Below, piece by piece: positions 19,362-29,943 of a stretch of DNA of 64,000 nucleotides; within the stretch, counting starts at the first letter, position 1; each line of letters begins with the position of its first letter. The position numbers were made by a program, and so were the translations under genes. This DNA comes from Actinotignum timonense (GTDB taxonomy: Bacteria > Actinomycetota > Actinomycetes > Actinomycetales > Actinomycetaceae). Under the pieces are notes generated by a model. It ran no database searches and was not told the origin of the DNA. It worked only from the letters and a program-made list of their open reading frames with translations. The stretch is taken from positions 62,001-126,000 of the forward strand of contig NZ_JASOKT010000002.1 of the NCBI RefSeq assembly GCF_030216305.1, written 5' to 3'.

Positions 19362-19494
19362 GGGTACCTCCGTGGAAAATAATTCTCTATCCAGCTTCAG
19401 CTGTGAAACTACATTGAGAAACGGCGTGATGTGCGGGCGGGAATCCCGCACTACATCCCATGTTACGCCGTAGTAAATGAATACGCACAGATAT

Positions 19495-20163
19495 TCAGGG
19501 TAACCGCCAATCCACCGGGCTGGCGCCCTGCTCGGCCAGCAGCGCATTGGCGCGCGAAAAAGGCTTGGAACCGAAGAAACCGCGCGAAGCGGAAAGCGGC
19601 GACGGGTGCGGGCTGGCAATCACCGGGGTGTTTCCCAGCAGCGGGCGTAGCTCCTGAGCGTTACGGCCCCATAAAATCGCCACCAGCGGTTTCCCGCGCG
19701 CCGCGAGGGTGCGAATCGCATGATCGGTAACTTTTTCCCAGCCGCGCCCCCGGTGTGAATTAGCGTTATTCGGGGTTACGGTCAGCACCCTGTTGAGCAG
19801 CATCACGCCCTGTTCGCACCACGGCGTGAGGTCACCGCTGCTGGGGAGCGGGGCGCCAACGTCGTCGTGTAATTCCCGAAAGATATTGACGAGCGAGCGC
19901 GGCGGAGCCACATTCGGCGCCACGCTAAAGGAGAGCCCCACCGCATTTCCGGGGGTGGGGTAGGGGTCCTGGCCCACAATGAGCACCTTCACGGAATCCA
20001 GGGGATAGGTAAAAGCGCGCAGCACATTTTTGCCCGCGGGAAGATAGCCGCGCCCGGCCGCGTTCTCTTCGCGTAAGAACGTACCCATCTCATGAATGAT
20101 AGGTTCAACAGGGGCAAGAGCCCGCGCCCAATCGGGGCTGATGATCTCGGAAAGAGGCTGCAT
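19495..20163 (-). CDS. ung: uracil-DNA glycosylase, family 1
   Basis: 222 residues, the normal size for the family. It removes uracil from DNA to start base-excision repair. The catalytic water-activating motif G-Q-D-P-Y-P and the DNA-intercalation motif H-P-S-P-L-S followed by the conserved F-F-G segment are present, as is the L-L-N-R-V-L-T-V stretch. The ATG at 20163 is chosen because it gives the family N terminus; a TACTCT element lies exactly six bases upstream with no ribosome-binding site, so the mRNA is probably leaderless. It is head-to-head with the DUF3263 gene, whose start lies one base away. High confidence. Confidence 0.96.
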   Translation of the reverse strand: MQPLSEIISPDWARALAPVEPIIHEMGTFLREENAAGRGYLPAGKNVLRAFTYPLDSVKVLIVGQDPYPTPGNAVGLSFSVAPNVAPPRSLVNIFRELHDDVGAPLPSSGDLTPWCEQGVMLLNRVLTVTPNNANSHRGRGWEKVTDHAIRTLAARGKPLVAILWGRNAQELRPLLGNTPVIASPHPSPLSASRGFFGSKPFSRANALLAEQGASPVDWRLP

Positions 20164-20175
20164 AGTGTCAGAGTA
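20164..20175 (-). promoter_or_regulatory. leaderless-type -10 element of ung
   Basis: On the minus strand TACTCT (20175-20170) is followed by six bases and then the ung ATG. There is no purine-rich ribosome-binding site. Transcription from such an element would begin at or next to the start codon. Confidence 0.55.
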
Positions 20176-20500
20176 CCGGAGTGAGGAACCTCCTTTTACG
20201 AGCACACCTTCGAGTGAGGGTAGTGGGGAAGCTTCGTGGGAGGATTTCTTGCGTAGTGCCGGCCCTGCCTTGCACGACGACGAGCTGCGCGTCCTCACCA
20301 CGGAGATGCGGTGGCGGGCCGTGTACCGCACGAAAACCGAGGCAATCCGGGCGCTCGGCATGACTCCCACCCGCTACTACCTCATTCTTTCCGGCATTCT
20401 CAATAACCCGCGCGCCGAAGTGGAGTACCCGGATGTGGTGCGAGCTATCACCCGGCTGCGGGACCTGCGCGATAAGGAACGCGGCGGGCGCGGCGAGTGA
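20165..20500 (+). CDS. DUF3263 family protein
   Basis: 111 residues from the GTG at 20165 (AAAGAGG upstream). The second half carries the DUF3263 pattern: an acidic helix, a W-x-A-x-Y segment, a helix-turn-helix-like stretch with T-P-T-R-Y-Y near residues 66-71, and a basic tail. These small actinobacterial proteins are found next to LytR_C genes, as here, and the fold suggests DNA binding, but no function is established that I can cite from the sequence. The N-terminal 30 residues are less conserved in appearance, so a later start cannot be excluded. Its 5' end is packed against the divergent ung start. Confidence 0.8.
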   Translation: MSEYRSEEPPFTSTPSSEGSGEASWEDFLRSAGPALHDDELRVLTTEMRWRAVYRTKTEAIRALGMTPTRYYLILSGILNNPRAEVEYPDVVRAITRLRDLRDKERGGRGE

Positions 20501-20502
20501 CG

Positions 20503-20522
20503 CGCGCTGCGCGAGCAGCGCG
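20503..20522 (+). terminator. GC-rich hairpin after DUF3263 gene
   Basis: Eight base pairs (20503-20510 with 20515-20522) close a GCGA tetraloop, two bases after the stop codon. A weaker outer pairing (20499-20505 with 20536-20542) is followed by ATTTGT. Probably a transcription end or mRNA-stabilising structure; there is no real U tract. Confidence 0.4.
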
Positions 20523-20594
20523 GGCGCGCGGGGCGGCGCGTCATTTGTGGCGACCGCGTGCCGCGTCACCGCTGATTGCGCGGCAGAAAACAGC

Positions 20595-20606
20595 TAGGCT
20601 AACGGT
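20595..20606 (+). promoter_or_regulatory. leaderless-type -10 element of LytR_C gene
   Basis: TAGGCT (20595-20600) lies exactly six bases before the GTG at 20607, with no ribosome-binding site between. The same hexamer and spacing precede mshA. Confidence 0.55.
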
Positions 20607-21227
20607 GTGGCAGGAAAGTACCCAGTAGACGAATTTGATATCGCGGCGCGCCAGCGCACAACCCGCGGCGCTCACCGCAAGCGCGAATCCTCGGCAAAGT
20701 GGTGGATCGCGCTCATCGCTATCCTCATTCTCGCCCCGGCTCTCGGGTACGGCATTGTCAAAATGAACCAGATTTCAGTAGCGCCACCCTCCCACAAGCC
20801 GAGCGTGAGCGCACCGGCCCAGCCCTCAGCTACGGCTCCCGAAGCCGGCACCGCGGGCACGGAAGGTAGCCCGGCCCCCGCTTCGGAGGCGCCAGCGCCC
20901 GCGGAAGAAGCCTCGCCTTCGGCTTCCCCCACCCCGGCCGCTGAAGTGGATCACAGCCGTTCCACCCTCATCCTCAACGCCTCCGGGATTTCCGGATATG
21001 CCGCCGCGCACCAGCGCCAACTCACCGAAGCTGGCTTTACTACCACCTCCATCGGCAACTACCAGCACGCGGCACCGGCCCACTCCCAGATTTTCTATCC
21101 GGAGGCCGCTGATCTGCCCACCGTGGAAGCCATCGGTGCCGAATTGGGAATCACCGATTTCGTTGAAAACGCCAGCGCGAGCGGGGATAGCATCGTCGTC
21201 GTGCTGGCGGGGGATACTCGCAACTAA
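20607..21227 (+). CDS. LytR_C domain membrane protein
   Basis: 206 residues. A basic cytoplasmic N terminus (1-31) precedes one membrane helix (about 32-51), an Ala/Pro/Ser/Glu-rich linker (about 60-113) and a C-terminal LytR_C domain (about 117-206: strand L-I-L-N-A, Gly, helix with Q-R-Q-L, then a V-V-L-A-G end). LytR_C domains occur at the end of LytR-CpsA-Psr wall-ligase proteins and, as here, alone behind a membrane anchor. A role at the cell envelope is likely, exact function unknown. The GTG start with TAGGCT six bases ahead favours a leaderless message. The gene sits between DUF3263 and groEL, a common actinobacterial order. Confidence 0.88.
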   Translation: MAGKYPVDEFDIAARQRTTRGAHRKRESSAKWWIALIAILILAPALGYGIVKMNQISVAPPSHKPSVSAPAQPSATAPEAGTAGTEGSPAPASEAPAPAEEASPSASPTPAAEVDHSRSTLILNASGISGYAAAHQRQLTEAGFTTTSIGNYQHAAPAHSQIFYPEAADLPTVEAIGAELGITDFVENASASGDSIVVVLAGDTRN

Positions 21228-21386
21228 AGAACCTCGGGCGAAGATTCCCGGCTTCGCCAGCCGCTAAAACTTGAGTGCTTCCCGCTCAAGTTTTCGGGGC
21301 GGTTATCCGGGGCCGGGCGCGCGGAATTGCGGGCATATCGCGCTTTTCTGGCGGGTGGCTGCTGCGTCGTCGTACCTGAACCACAG

Positions 21387-21413
21387 CTTGCACTCGCGCC
21401 GTGAGAGTGCCAG
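21387..21413 (+). promoter_or_regulatory. groEL promoter and first CIRCE operator
   Basis: CTTGCACTC (21387-21395), nine bases, then GAGTGCCAG (21405-21413) is a close match to the CIRCE operator bound by the HrcA repressor. A -35 TTGCAC (21388-21393) and -10 CAGAAT (21411-21416) spaced by 17 bases coincide with its arms, so bound HrcA would block RNA polymerase. Confidence 0.8.
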
Positions 21414-21421
21414 AATCTCTG

Positions 21422-23171
<1,750 letters not shown>

Positions 23172-23239
23172 ACCGCTAGATTCAGCTGCAGCTGACGCCA
23201 AAAAGTAATAGTGCTGCCAGCGTGATCTGGTAGTTGTCG

Positions 23240-23280
23240 GGTGGCGCGCTTTCCGCGAGGAGGGCGCGCCACCTTTGTGG
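23240..23280 (+). terminator. intrinsic terminator of groEL
   Basis: A perfect 10-bp stem (23240-23249 with 23264-23273) with a 14-base loop is followed by TTTGTGG. It lies about 70 bases after the groEL stop and before the convergent HD-domain gene. Confidence 0.65.
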
Positions 23281-23370
23281 TATCAGAACGTGCGTAAGGG
23301 CACGGCTGCGGTGCGCCGGTTCATCTCTACGGTGCGCCGGCTCGGCCGCACTTGACCGCCACGGCCGCGG

Positions 23371-24795
23371 CTACATATCCGGTTCGCGCTCGATGCCGTG
23401 CGTGGGGGAGGGATCTGCGGGCCGGGCCACAATATCGCCTTCCGGATCGTCTTCGATCAGCGGCGGGATGCTCTCCGTATAGCGCGGGGTACGCCGGGGC
23501 GCGCCCTCGCGTTCCTTTTCCTTCCACACCTCCGCCTGGGCGCGATCCGCGAGCGGGGAATCAATATTCTCCGCCAGCGCGATGGCCTCATCGCGTTCCT
23601 TCTCCGCCGCCCGCCGGCGTGCATTAATCTTATTCAGGGTGGCCTGGGAGACCTCCTCACGCTGGCGCTTGCGAAGCTGTTCCGCGCTCAGCTGCGGCTC
23701 GCTCGCCTCGGCGGCCGGCCCGGTGGGCAGCACCCGCGTCACCTCGCCGGCATCCTCTTCCGGAATCCGAGCTTCCACCGCTTCCAAAGTAGAAGTTTCG
23801 GTGCGGGCATCGCGATAGGCATCCGCCCCGGCCGGCGCGGTGGGAGCGGAGGGAGTGGCGAGCCCGGTGAGCGTCGTCGTACCTACATTCGCATCCACGG
23901 GGCGCGTTACCTCTGCCGGGCGCGTCACGTCTAACGTTCGCGCGGCATCTGCTGTTCGTGCGCCTTCAGCAGTTCCGGCCGCATCTACGGGGCGCAGAGC
24001 CTCAGCGGCGTTCGCCCCATCCGCAGCGTGCGGCCCGCCCGCAACATTCGCACCGCCTGTACCTGGCTCCGGCTCGGCCAGGCGCTTACGCAATTTCGCG
24101 GCCTCCGCCTGCAAATTCTGACGCGCGGCATCCTCCCATTTTTGGCCCTCGGGCGTATAAAACAAATGCTTGCGCTCGAGCAGCTTCGCCACGATTTTCT
24201 CGCGCCCGCGCCAGAAACTCTCGTCGGGAATATGCGGGTATTCCTCGCGAATCGCCTGGGTATAGCGCCGGTAGCTCTGCGGGGAGGAAGCCAAAATCGC
24301 CAGGTGCGCATCACGCAGCACCATAATGTCAATATCCTGTTCGGCGGTCCCCAGGCTGGTGGCCGGGGCGCGCCCCATCACCGGCATCGCGGTGAGCGCC
24401 GGCGCTTTCATCCCCCAAATCAGCTCAGCCACCCGGCGCGCGGTTTCCGGCGCGATGCCGAGGTTCGTCAGCTCATTTTCAGCGGTGCGCGCCGAAAGCA
24501 GTTCATCTTCACCGCCGCGTTTCGTGTAGACGCGGTAGCGCGACGTCGAAAAAACTACGCCGTGGTACCAGGCCGCAAGCCGCACGGTATCCGGATGATG
24601 CGTTTCGTTAATGAGTTTTTCCACATTGGCGAGCATGGCCGTGAGGTGGTGAATATCGTGGAAGATACGATCCGGTTCCGACCAGCGCGCCAGCACCGAG
24701 GTACACGTCTCCTGAATCTCCGCGCTGGACGCGGTCGCCCCCAGCCCCGTCACTGCCTTCTCGAAAGAAACCGGCAGCCACGAAGGAACGGACAT
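23371..24795 (-). CDS. degenerate HD-superfamily phosphohydrolase-like protein with long disordered tail
   Basis: 474 residues from the ATG at 24795 (GGAGG upstream). Residues about 1-225 align by pattern with the COG4339 predicted metal-dependent HD proteins: an N-terminal H-x-x-H-H-L segment, the W-Y-H-G-V-V-F strand, a helix ending W-G-M-K, a conserved R-D-A-H-L-A-I-L segment, and the closing Y-P-H-I-P...R-x-L-F-Y-T-P. The key HD doublet has become H-G, and the His pair normally after the T-K helix is absent (M-K-A-P), so metal binding and hydrolysis are doubtful. The remaining 230 residues are Ala/Thr/Glu/Arg-rich and probably disordered, with a charged helix near 390-440. A possible minus-strand -10 TAGAAT is at 24888-24883. 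Family fairly sure, activity unlikely. Confidence 0.75.
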   Translation of the reverse strand: MSVPSWLPVSFEKAVTGLGATASSAEIQETCTSVLARWSEPDRIFHDIHHLTAMLANVEKLINETHHPDTVRLAAWYHGVVFSTSRYRVYTKRGGEDELLSARTAENELTNLGIAPETARRVAELIWGMKAPALTAMPVMGRAPATSLGTAEQDIDIMVLRDAHLAILASSPQSYRRYTQAIREEYPHIPDESFWRGREKIVAKLLERKHLFYTPEGQKWEDAARQNLQAEAAKLRKRLAEPEPGTGGANVAGGPHAADGANAAEALRPVDAAGTAEGARTADAARTLDVTRPAEVTRPVDANVGTTTLTGLATPSAPTAPAGADAYRDARTETSTLEAVEARIPEEDAGEVTRVLPTGPAAEASEPQLSAEQLRKRQREEVSQATLNKINARRRAAEKERDEAIALAENIDSPLADRAQAEVWKEKEREGAPRRTPRYTESIPPLIEDDPEGDIVARPADPSPTHGIEREPDM

Positions 24796-25061
24796 ATTTC
24801 CTCCCACCGTGGTGCGCACCCGCGGCGAACTTTTCGCCAGGGGACGACGACGCACGTCGCCCTCCGCACTCAAACGCAACTGATTCTAATCATGCCCAGG
24901 CCCGGGTGGGGAACATGTGGGTCTTTTTGCCGGGCGCGCCCGCCCCGGGGGAGTGCGGCGTGGCGCGTGGACGCGGGCGGAGAGTTTCCCGGGGCTGCCA
25001 CTTTTCGCCCAGCTGAACGCGATAACCGGGCCGGCGAGGTGCACGGGCGCGGCCGGTGCAC

Positions 25062-25073
25062 TAACGTAGAGAC
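25062..25073 (+). promoter_or_regulatory. leaderless-type -10 element of SDR gene
   Basis: TAACGT (25062-25067) is exactly six bases before the GTG at 25074, with no ribosome-binding site. Confidence 0.5.
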
Positions 25074-25889
25074 GTGATATCTGACGCAGCCTTTTCCGCC
25101 TCGCACGCAGCTGGCCGGCCTCGGGCACTGGTGACCGGGGGAAGTTCCGGCATCGGGCTCGCCTTCGCCCGCCAGCTCGCCGCCCGCGGATACGCGCTGG
25201 TCCTGGTGGCGCGCGGGGAAGAACGCCTAGGCGCCGTGGCCGAAAAATTCCGGGCGCGGGGCGTGGAATGCGAAACGATGTGTTGCGATCTTGGCGTGGG
25301 GAACGACGTCGCACGCCTATGCGATTACCTCCGTGACAATGCCGTTGATGTGGTGGTCAATAATGCCGGGGCTGGCCTGTATGAAAGCCTCGTGGACGGG
25401 GATATGGACCGGATTGACGCGGCGGCGGCCCTCATGGCTGGAGCTCCGGTGCGGATCGGCGCGGCGGCCACCGCGGCGATGGCCGCGCGGGGGAGGGGCG
25501 CCCTCATTAATATTGCCTCGGTGCAGAGCTTCGTTCCCATGGGTGCCTATGCGGCCCTCAAATCTTTTGTGCGGGTATGGTCCGAATCGCTGGCGGTGGA
25601 GCTGCACGGCAGCGGGGTGACGGTCACCGCGGTGCTACCTGGCTGGGTGCGTTCGGATTTCCACCGCAACTCGGGCGGGAAACGCTCCGGGGTTCCCGAT
25701 GCGCTGTGGCTGGAGCCCGATACGGTGGCGCGGGCCGCGCTCGCGGCGGCCGCGCGCGGAAAAGTCCGCTGCACGCCTACCGTGCGTTACAAGATCATTG
25801 GTTTCCTGGCGGAGAAAGGCCCGCGCTGCGCGGTAAACTGGGTGGCAAGGAAAATTAATGGCAGTGGGCGAAAGGCGGACCGCGGGTGA
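25074..25889 (+). CDS. short-chain dehydrogenase/reductase
   Basis: 271 residues, classical SDR size. The cofactor-binding T-G-G-S-S-G-I-G is at 21-28, N-N-A-G at 96-99, and the catalytic Ser149, Tyr159 and Lys163 (Y-x-x-x-K) are present, so it should be an active NAD(P)-dependent oxidoreductase. Substrate is not deducible. The stop overlaps the start of an acyltransferase gene (GTGA), so the pair is translationally coupled and probably acts on lipids or acyl chains. The GTG start with a TAACGT element six bases ahead suggests a leaderless mRNA. Confidence 0.9.
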   Translation: MISDAAFSASHAAGRPRALVTGGSSGIGLAFARQLAARGYALVLVARGEERLGAVAEKFRARGVECETMCCDLGVGNDVARLCDYLRDNAVDVVVNNAGAGLYESLVDGDMDRIDAAAALMAGAPVRIGAAATAAMAARGRGALINIASVQSFVPMGAYAALKSFVRVWSESLAVELHGSGVTVTAVLPGWVRSDFHRNSGGKRSGVPDALWLEPDTVARAALAAAARGKVRCTPTVRYKIIGFLAEKGPRCAVNWVARKINGSGRKADRG

Positions 25890-26638
25890 GCGAGCTCGAA
25901 CCGATTGATCCGTATCTGGATGAGTCCAAGGCCCGCCGCCGGCATCGGGTGCGCCGCGCCCTGACGAAACCGGTCATGTCCACGATTCTCCGACCTACCG
26001 TGCTGGGGGAAGAAAATATTGAGAACCTGGACGGCGCTTTTATCCTGGTGCCTAATCATTCTTCGCACCTGGATGCTCCGATGATTTTCTCGCTGCTTCC
26101 CGATAAACTCACCGAGAGGTTAGCGACCGGCGCGGCCGCGGATTATTTTTATCGCCGCCGTGGCATTTCTAATCTCACTTCGCTGTTCTTTAATACCTAT
26201 CCCATTGAGCGCGGTAAAAAACCCACCGGGAAAGCCGGGTCGGAATATCAGCCCGGCCGCGCCAAGGGGATGACGGGCCGCCTGCTGGCCGCGGGTGTTC
26301 CGATTCTGATTTTCCCGGAAGGGACCCGCTCGCGCACCGGGAAGCTCGGCACCCCTAAGGCGGGCGCCGCGGCCCTCGCGCAGCGTTTCAACGTTCCGAT
26401 TGTTCCCATCGCCATGTCCGGTGGGCACGAGGTGATGCCGGTGGGGGCGGTGCTCCCGAAGTTCCGCGGGGAAGTGTTCTTGTTTATTGGCCGGCCTATG
26501 TATGGCATGCCGGAGGAAGACCCGGCTGATTTTATGGGCCGGGTATTCACCGCTATTGAGATGATGCTGGAGCAGAAGAGCGCGCATCCGCTCACCCCGG
26601 AAGGCACCAGTCCCTTCGATCCGCCGGCGGCTGAGTAG
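25886..26638 (+). CDS. PlsC-type 1-acyl-glycerol-3-phosphate acyltransferase family protein
   Basis: 250 residues. The acyltransferase signature H-x4-D is at 58-63 (N-H-S-S-H-L-D), and the substrate motif F-P-E-G-T-R-S occurs near 148, followed by the I-V-P-I-A strand. It belongs to the membrane-associated LPLAT family that esterifies lysophosphatidate or related lipids at the cytoplasmic membrane. It is coupled to the upstream SDR by a four-base overlap. The gene converges on the histidine kinase gene with a five-base gap. Exact acceptor not known. Confidence 0.9.
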   Translation: MSELEPIDPYLDESKARRRHRVRRALTKPVMSTILRPTVLGEENIENLDGAFILVPNHSSHLDAPMIFSLLPDKLTERLATGAAADYFYRRRGISNLTSLFFNTYPIERGKKPTGKAGSEYQPGRAKGMTGRLLAAGVPILIFPEGTRSRTGKLGTPKAGAAALAQRFNVPIVPIAMSGGHEVMPVGAVLPKFRGEVFLFIGRPMYGMPEEDPADFMGRVFTAIEMMLEQKSAHPLTPEGTSPFDPPAAE

Positions 26639-26643
26639 CCCGC

Positions 26644-28290
26644 CTATTCCTGCGCGCTCGGTTTCGCGGGCGCGAGCGCATCGGGACTCTGGCACGGTTC
26701 GCTCGGTGCGGGGAAGGTGAGCTGCACCGTGAGCCCGCCACCGGGGGTGGTGAGCGCCCGGGCGGTACCGTGATGGGCGGCCATAATGGCGGCAACAATC
26801 GCCAGGCCCAGCCCGGAGCCCCCCGATTCGCGCGAACGTGAATAATCCGGGCGGTAGAACCGCTCGAAGATCCGCTGGGAATCCGCCTCGGAAATACCCG
26901 GGCCGTGATCGCGCACCTCGATAGTGGGCTGGCCCTCCGCGATGCCCACCGCCACTTCCACCGGGCTGGCTTCCGGGGCGTGCGCGAGCACATTCGACAG
27001 CAAATTGGCGATCACCTGGGTGATACGATCCGCATCTCCGTGTACCTCCACCACCTCGGGCGGAGGGGTGCTCCCATCCAAAGCGACCACCGTGGCGGTG
27101 CGCTGTGGGGCCCGCACCCGGAAATCAAGGATGGCGTTATCGGCCAGCTTGGCCAGATTGACGCAATCAAGATTGAGGGGCCGGTTTTCATCCAGGCGGG
27201 CCAGCTGGAGCAGATCCTCCACCAACCCGGCCATGCGGTTGGCTTCCGATTCCACCCGCTCCATCGCCTCGGGGACCCGCTCCGGGGGAACCCCGCCCAG
27301 GCGGTACAGCTCGGAATACCCGCGCACGGTGGCCAGCGGGGTGCGTAATTCGTGGGAGGCGTCTGAAACGAAGCGCCGCATTTTTGCTTCCGAGCGCTCT
27401 TTTTCCGCGAAGGCGTGCTCGATTTGGGCGAGCATAACGTTAATAGAGTTGGCGAGCATCCCAACTTCGTCGTCGTCCTCACCGTGCGGGACGCGTTCGG
27501 CCAGGTGCCCTTCCGCGATGGTATGCGTGGCTGCCTCGATATCACGCAGGGACCGCAAGGTACGCGATACCAGGCCGGTAACGGCAAGCCCCGCGGCCAG
27601 CACGGTCGCGAGCCCGGCGAGCACGAAAATAAGGCGCAGCCGCGCAATCGTAAATTCGATAGGGCCGAGCGGCTGGGCAATAATAATATTCCCGGTAATG
27701 AGGCCGCCGGTGGACGTCGGGCTAATGGGGTGCACCAGCACCCGCCAATCCGAGCCGTACAGGGTGGAAGGAACCGTGACCGGCTCTTCGGAACCCAGGC
27801 TGGCAATACGTTCAAGTTCGCGCGGGTAACCGAATTCTTCCACCGCCCCCGGGTTGGGCAGCTCGTAGGTGGTCACGTCCCGCTGCCCGGCAATACCCCA
27901 ATTGACCCGCACGAAGAAATCGGAAAGGTTGAGGGAGGACTGGCTGGCGCCGGGCATCTCCTGGAGGAACATTCGTTCCACCGAGCGTGCATTCGTGGTC
28001 AGATCCTGGTCGATAGTGGAGACCAGGTATTGCTTGAGGAGGGTGACCGAAGCGAAACCCAAAAAGGTTGCCGCGGTGCCTACCAGAATAACGAAGGCAA
28101 TAATGAGGCGGCCGGCCAGGGTGCGGGCCGGCCGCAGCGCGCGCCGGAAAACTCCGCCGCGGCGGGTGCGCGCGGGGGCATCGGTAGCCGGGTGGTCCGG
28201 TCGCGTCGAGGTGCCGGGATTCGCCGGGCGGCCCGGCGCGCCCGGAGCCCCCGCGCTTTCCGCAGGGAACGGATCGTGACGTTGGGTCAT
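26644..28290 (-). CDS. sensor histidine kinase
   Basis: 548 residues. A Pro/Arg-rich cytosolic N terminus leads to TM1 (about 61-83), an extracytoplasmic sensor of some 135 residues, TM2 (about 219-241), a HAMP linker (about 242-295), a dimerisation helix with phospho-acceptor H313 (S-H-E-L-R-T-P) and an HATPase domain with N box (N-L-L-S-N), G1 (D-H-G-P-G-I), F box (F-E-R-F-Y) and G2 (G-S-G-L-G-L). All catalytic motifs are intact. It lies nine bases downstream of the response regulator gene and is co-transcribed. The layout resembles actinobacterial TcrY/TrcS-like sensors. The signal is unknown; the ABC export operon at 57728-61182 is a likely target of the pair because of shared upstream repeats. 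Confidence 0.95.
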   Translation of the reverse strand: MTQRHDPFPAESAGAPGAPGRPANPGTSTRPDHPATDAPARTRRGGVFRRALRPARTLAGRLIIAFVILVGTAATFLGFASVTLLKQYLVSTIDQDLTTNARSVERMFLQEMPGASQSSLNLSDFFVRVNWGIAGQRDVTTYELPNPGAVEEFGYPRELERIASLGSEEPVTVPSTLYGSDWRVLVHPISPTSTGGLITGNIIIAQPLGPIEFTIARLRLIFVLAGLATVLAAGLAVTGLVSRTLRSLRDIEAATHTIAEGHLAERVPHGEDDDEVGMLANSINVMLAQIEHAFAEKERSEAKMRRFVSDASHELRTPLATVRGYSELYRLGGVPPERVPEAMERVESEANRMAGLVEDLLQLARLDENRPLNLDCVNLAKLADNAILDFRVRAPQRTATVVALDGSTPPPEVVEVHGDADRITQVIANLLSNVLAHAPEASPVEVAVGIAEGQPTIEVRDHGPGISEADSQRIFERFYRPDYSRSRESGGSGLGLAIVAAIMAAHHGTARALTTPGGGLTVQLTFPAPSEPCQSPDALAPAKPSAQE

Positions 28291-28299
28291 AACCGAATG

Positions 28300-29043
28300 C
28301 TATTTGGAAGCACGCAGAACGTAGCCGATGCCACGGCGTGTGTGGATGAGCGGCACAAGATTGCGTGCCTCCTCCGGGTCGGTAATCCCCAGCGCTTCCG
28401 GGGAATCAATTTTGCGCCGCAAATAGGAAATATAGGATTCCACGATGGAGATTTCGCCCTGCCAGTTGTAATCCCATACATGGTCGAGGATCTGAGATTT
28501 AGAAACCACCCGCTCGGCGTTAATAATGAGGTAGCGCAGCAGCTTGAATTCGGTGGGGGAGAGCTCCACCGGCCGGCCGGCGCGGGTGACTTCATAGGAA
28601 TCTTCGTTCATTTCTAGATCCGCGTAGCGCAGCACCGCCGATTCGGTTTCTTCCGGGCTGGTGCGCCGCAGTACCGCGCGGATACGAGCCACCACTTCCT
28701 CCAGGGAGAACGGCTTGGTGATGTAATCATCCCCGCCCACGGTCAAGCCCTGGACCTTGTCTTTCACATCATCGCGAGCGGTGAGGAACAGCACGGGCAG
28801 ATCGTGATCACGTTCGCGCAGACGGCGCAGCACTTCAAAGCCGTCCATGCCCGGCATCATAATATCGAGGACGGCCAGGTCCAGATGCTGATTTTGCTGG
28901 TGAGCGAGGGCTTCCGCGCCATCGGCGGCGGTGTACACATCGAATCCGGCGAACCGGAGAGAAACGGAAAGAAGTTCACGAATCGAGGGCTCATCATCAA
29001 CAACGAGGATGGCCGCTTCGGGAGTGTGCTCGGTAGGCGTCAT
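28300..29043 (-). CDS. OmpR/PhoB-family response regulator
   Basis: 247 residues. The receiver domain has the acidic pair D16-D17, phospho-acceptor D60 in V-L-D-I-M-M-P-G, the L-T-A-R switch Thr and the K-P-F Lys near 110. The C-terminal winged-helix DNA-binding domain (about 145-247) ends with T-R-R-G-I-G-Y-V. Partner of the kinase encoded immediately downstream. Three 11-bp-spaced direct repeats upstream of the gene match those upstream of the ABC export operon, as expected for an OmpR-type dimer that binds direct repeats, so autoregulation is likely. ATG start; the leader is short. Confidence 0.95.
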   Translation of the reverse strand: MTPTEHTPEAAILVVDDEPSIRELLSVSLRFAGFDVYTAADGAEALAHQQNQHLDLAVLDIMMPGMDGFEVLRRLRERDHDLPVLFLTARDDVKDKVQGLTVGGDDYITKPFSLEEVVARIRAVLRRTSPEETESAVLRYADLEMNEDSYEVTRAGRPVELSPTEFKLLRYLIINAERVVSKSQILDHVWDYNWQGEISIVESYISYLRRKIDSPEALGITDPEEARNLVPLIHTRRGIGYVLRASK

Positions 29044-29063
29044 GACGTTAAGGAAACTCGAGG

Positions 29064-29096
29064 TATCTGGAAGCTTCCTGAAAGTTTGCGGGAAGC
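29064..29096 (-). promoter_or_regulatory. 11-bp-periodic direct repeats upstream of the response regulator
   Basis: Reading the plus strand, three 11-base units begin at 29064 (TATCTGGAAGC), 29075 (TTCCTGAAAGT) and 29086 (TTGCGGGAAGC). The core CTGGANNCTTCCTG is shared with 61244-61257 upstream of the ABC operon. Candidate binding site for the regulator encoded at 28300-29043. Confidence 0.6.
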
Positions 29097-29187
29097 GAAA
29101 GCAAAGCGGTGGGAGCGATGGCGGTGGAACGACGACGCCGCGGGCCGGGGTGGCGCTGCCACCCCGGCCCGGGAAGTCGGCTGCGCT

Positions 29188-29943
29188 TTAGTAGCTGGAG
29201 AAGTCCCGGCCTTCGAGTTGCGCGGGTTCTTGGCCGCTCTTGAGGGCGGCTAGGCGCGCTTCGATTTCTGCGTCGTCGGAATGATCCTCCAATTCGGCGA
29301 ATTGGTCAGCCAAGCTCAGGGAGGCAACTTCGGCCTTGCCCTGCGCCAGGGCTTCCTGGCGGCGGACCCGGTCTTCGAAACGCGCCAGCTCGCTGGTGGG
29401 ATCAAGCACGTTGATCGAGGAGATGGCGTCCTGCACCTGGCTTTGCGCCTCGGCGGACTTCTGGCGCGCCACCAGGGTGTCACGCTTATTCTTGAGCTCG
29501 GTGAGCTTCTCCTTCATCTGGGTGAGCCCGGATTTGAGCTGCTCCACCACCTTTTCCTGGGAGGCGAGCATGGGTTCGGCATCCTTGGCTTCGCGTTCGT
29601 ACTGGATCTGCTTGCTCAGCGCCACTTTCGCCAGGTCATCCCAGTGGTTCGCGCCCGCTTCATCGCCTTTGGCGCGCATCTCATCGGCGCGGCGCGAGGA
29701 GGCGATGGCCTTCTGGCCCCAATCGCGCGCGGCCTTGACGTCCTCGTTGTAATCGGATTGCGCCAGGCGCAGATTGCCCACGGTCAGGGCCACGGCATCT
29801 TCGGCTTCCGCGATGGAATTCTTGTAATCGCGCACCATCTGGTCGAGCATTTTCTGCGGGTCTTCCGCGCGGTCGAGGAGCGCGTTAATATTCGCCTTCG
29901 CGAGCTGGGTAATGCGTCCGAGGATTGTTTGTTTTTCAGCCAT
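29188..29943 (-). CDS. PspA/IM30 (ESCRT-III-like) membrane-stress protein
   Basis: 251 residues, nearly all helical, with the PspA/Vipp1 pattern: an amphipathic N-terminal helix, then long coiled-coil helices with D-P-x-K-M-L-D-Q near 28-35 and the R-x-x-D-E-M-R segment near 84-90. These proteins oligomerise on the inner face of the membrane and maintain it under stress. It lies 100 bases downstream of the TPM-domain gene on the same strand, a frequent pairing in actinobacteria, so the two probably work together. ATG start with an AGAAAGG ribosome-binding site. Confidence 0.93.
   Translation of the reverse strand: MAEKQTILGRITQLAKANINALLDRAEDPQKMLDQMVRDYKNSIAEAEDAVALTVGNLRLAQSDYNEDVKAARDWGQKAIASSRRADEMRAKGDEAGANHWDDLAKVALSKQIQYEREAKDAEPMLASQEKVVEQLKSGLTQMKEKLTELKNKRDTLVARQKSAEAQSQVQDAISSINVLDPTSELARFEDRVRRQEALAQGKAEVASLSLADQFAELEDHSDDAEIEARLAALKSGQEPAQLEGRDFSSY

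Noticed and set aside
19362..19619. N-terminal extension of the sortase-anchored protein
   Set aside because: It would bury the signal peptide; GGAGG supports the ATG at 19361.
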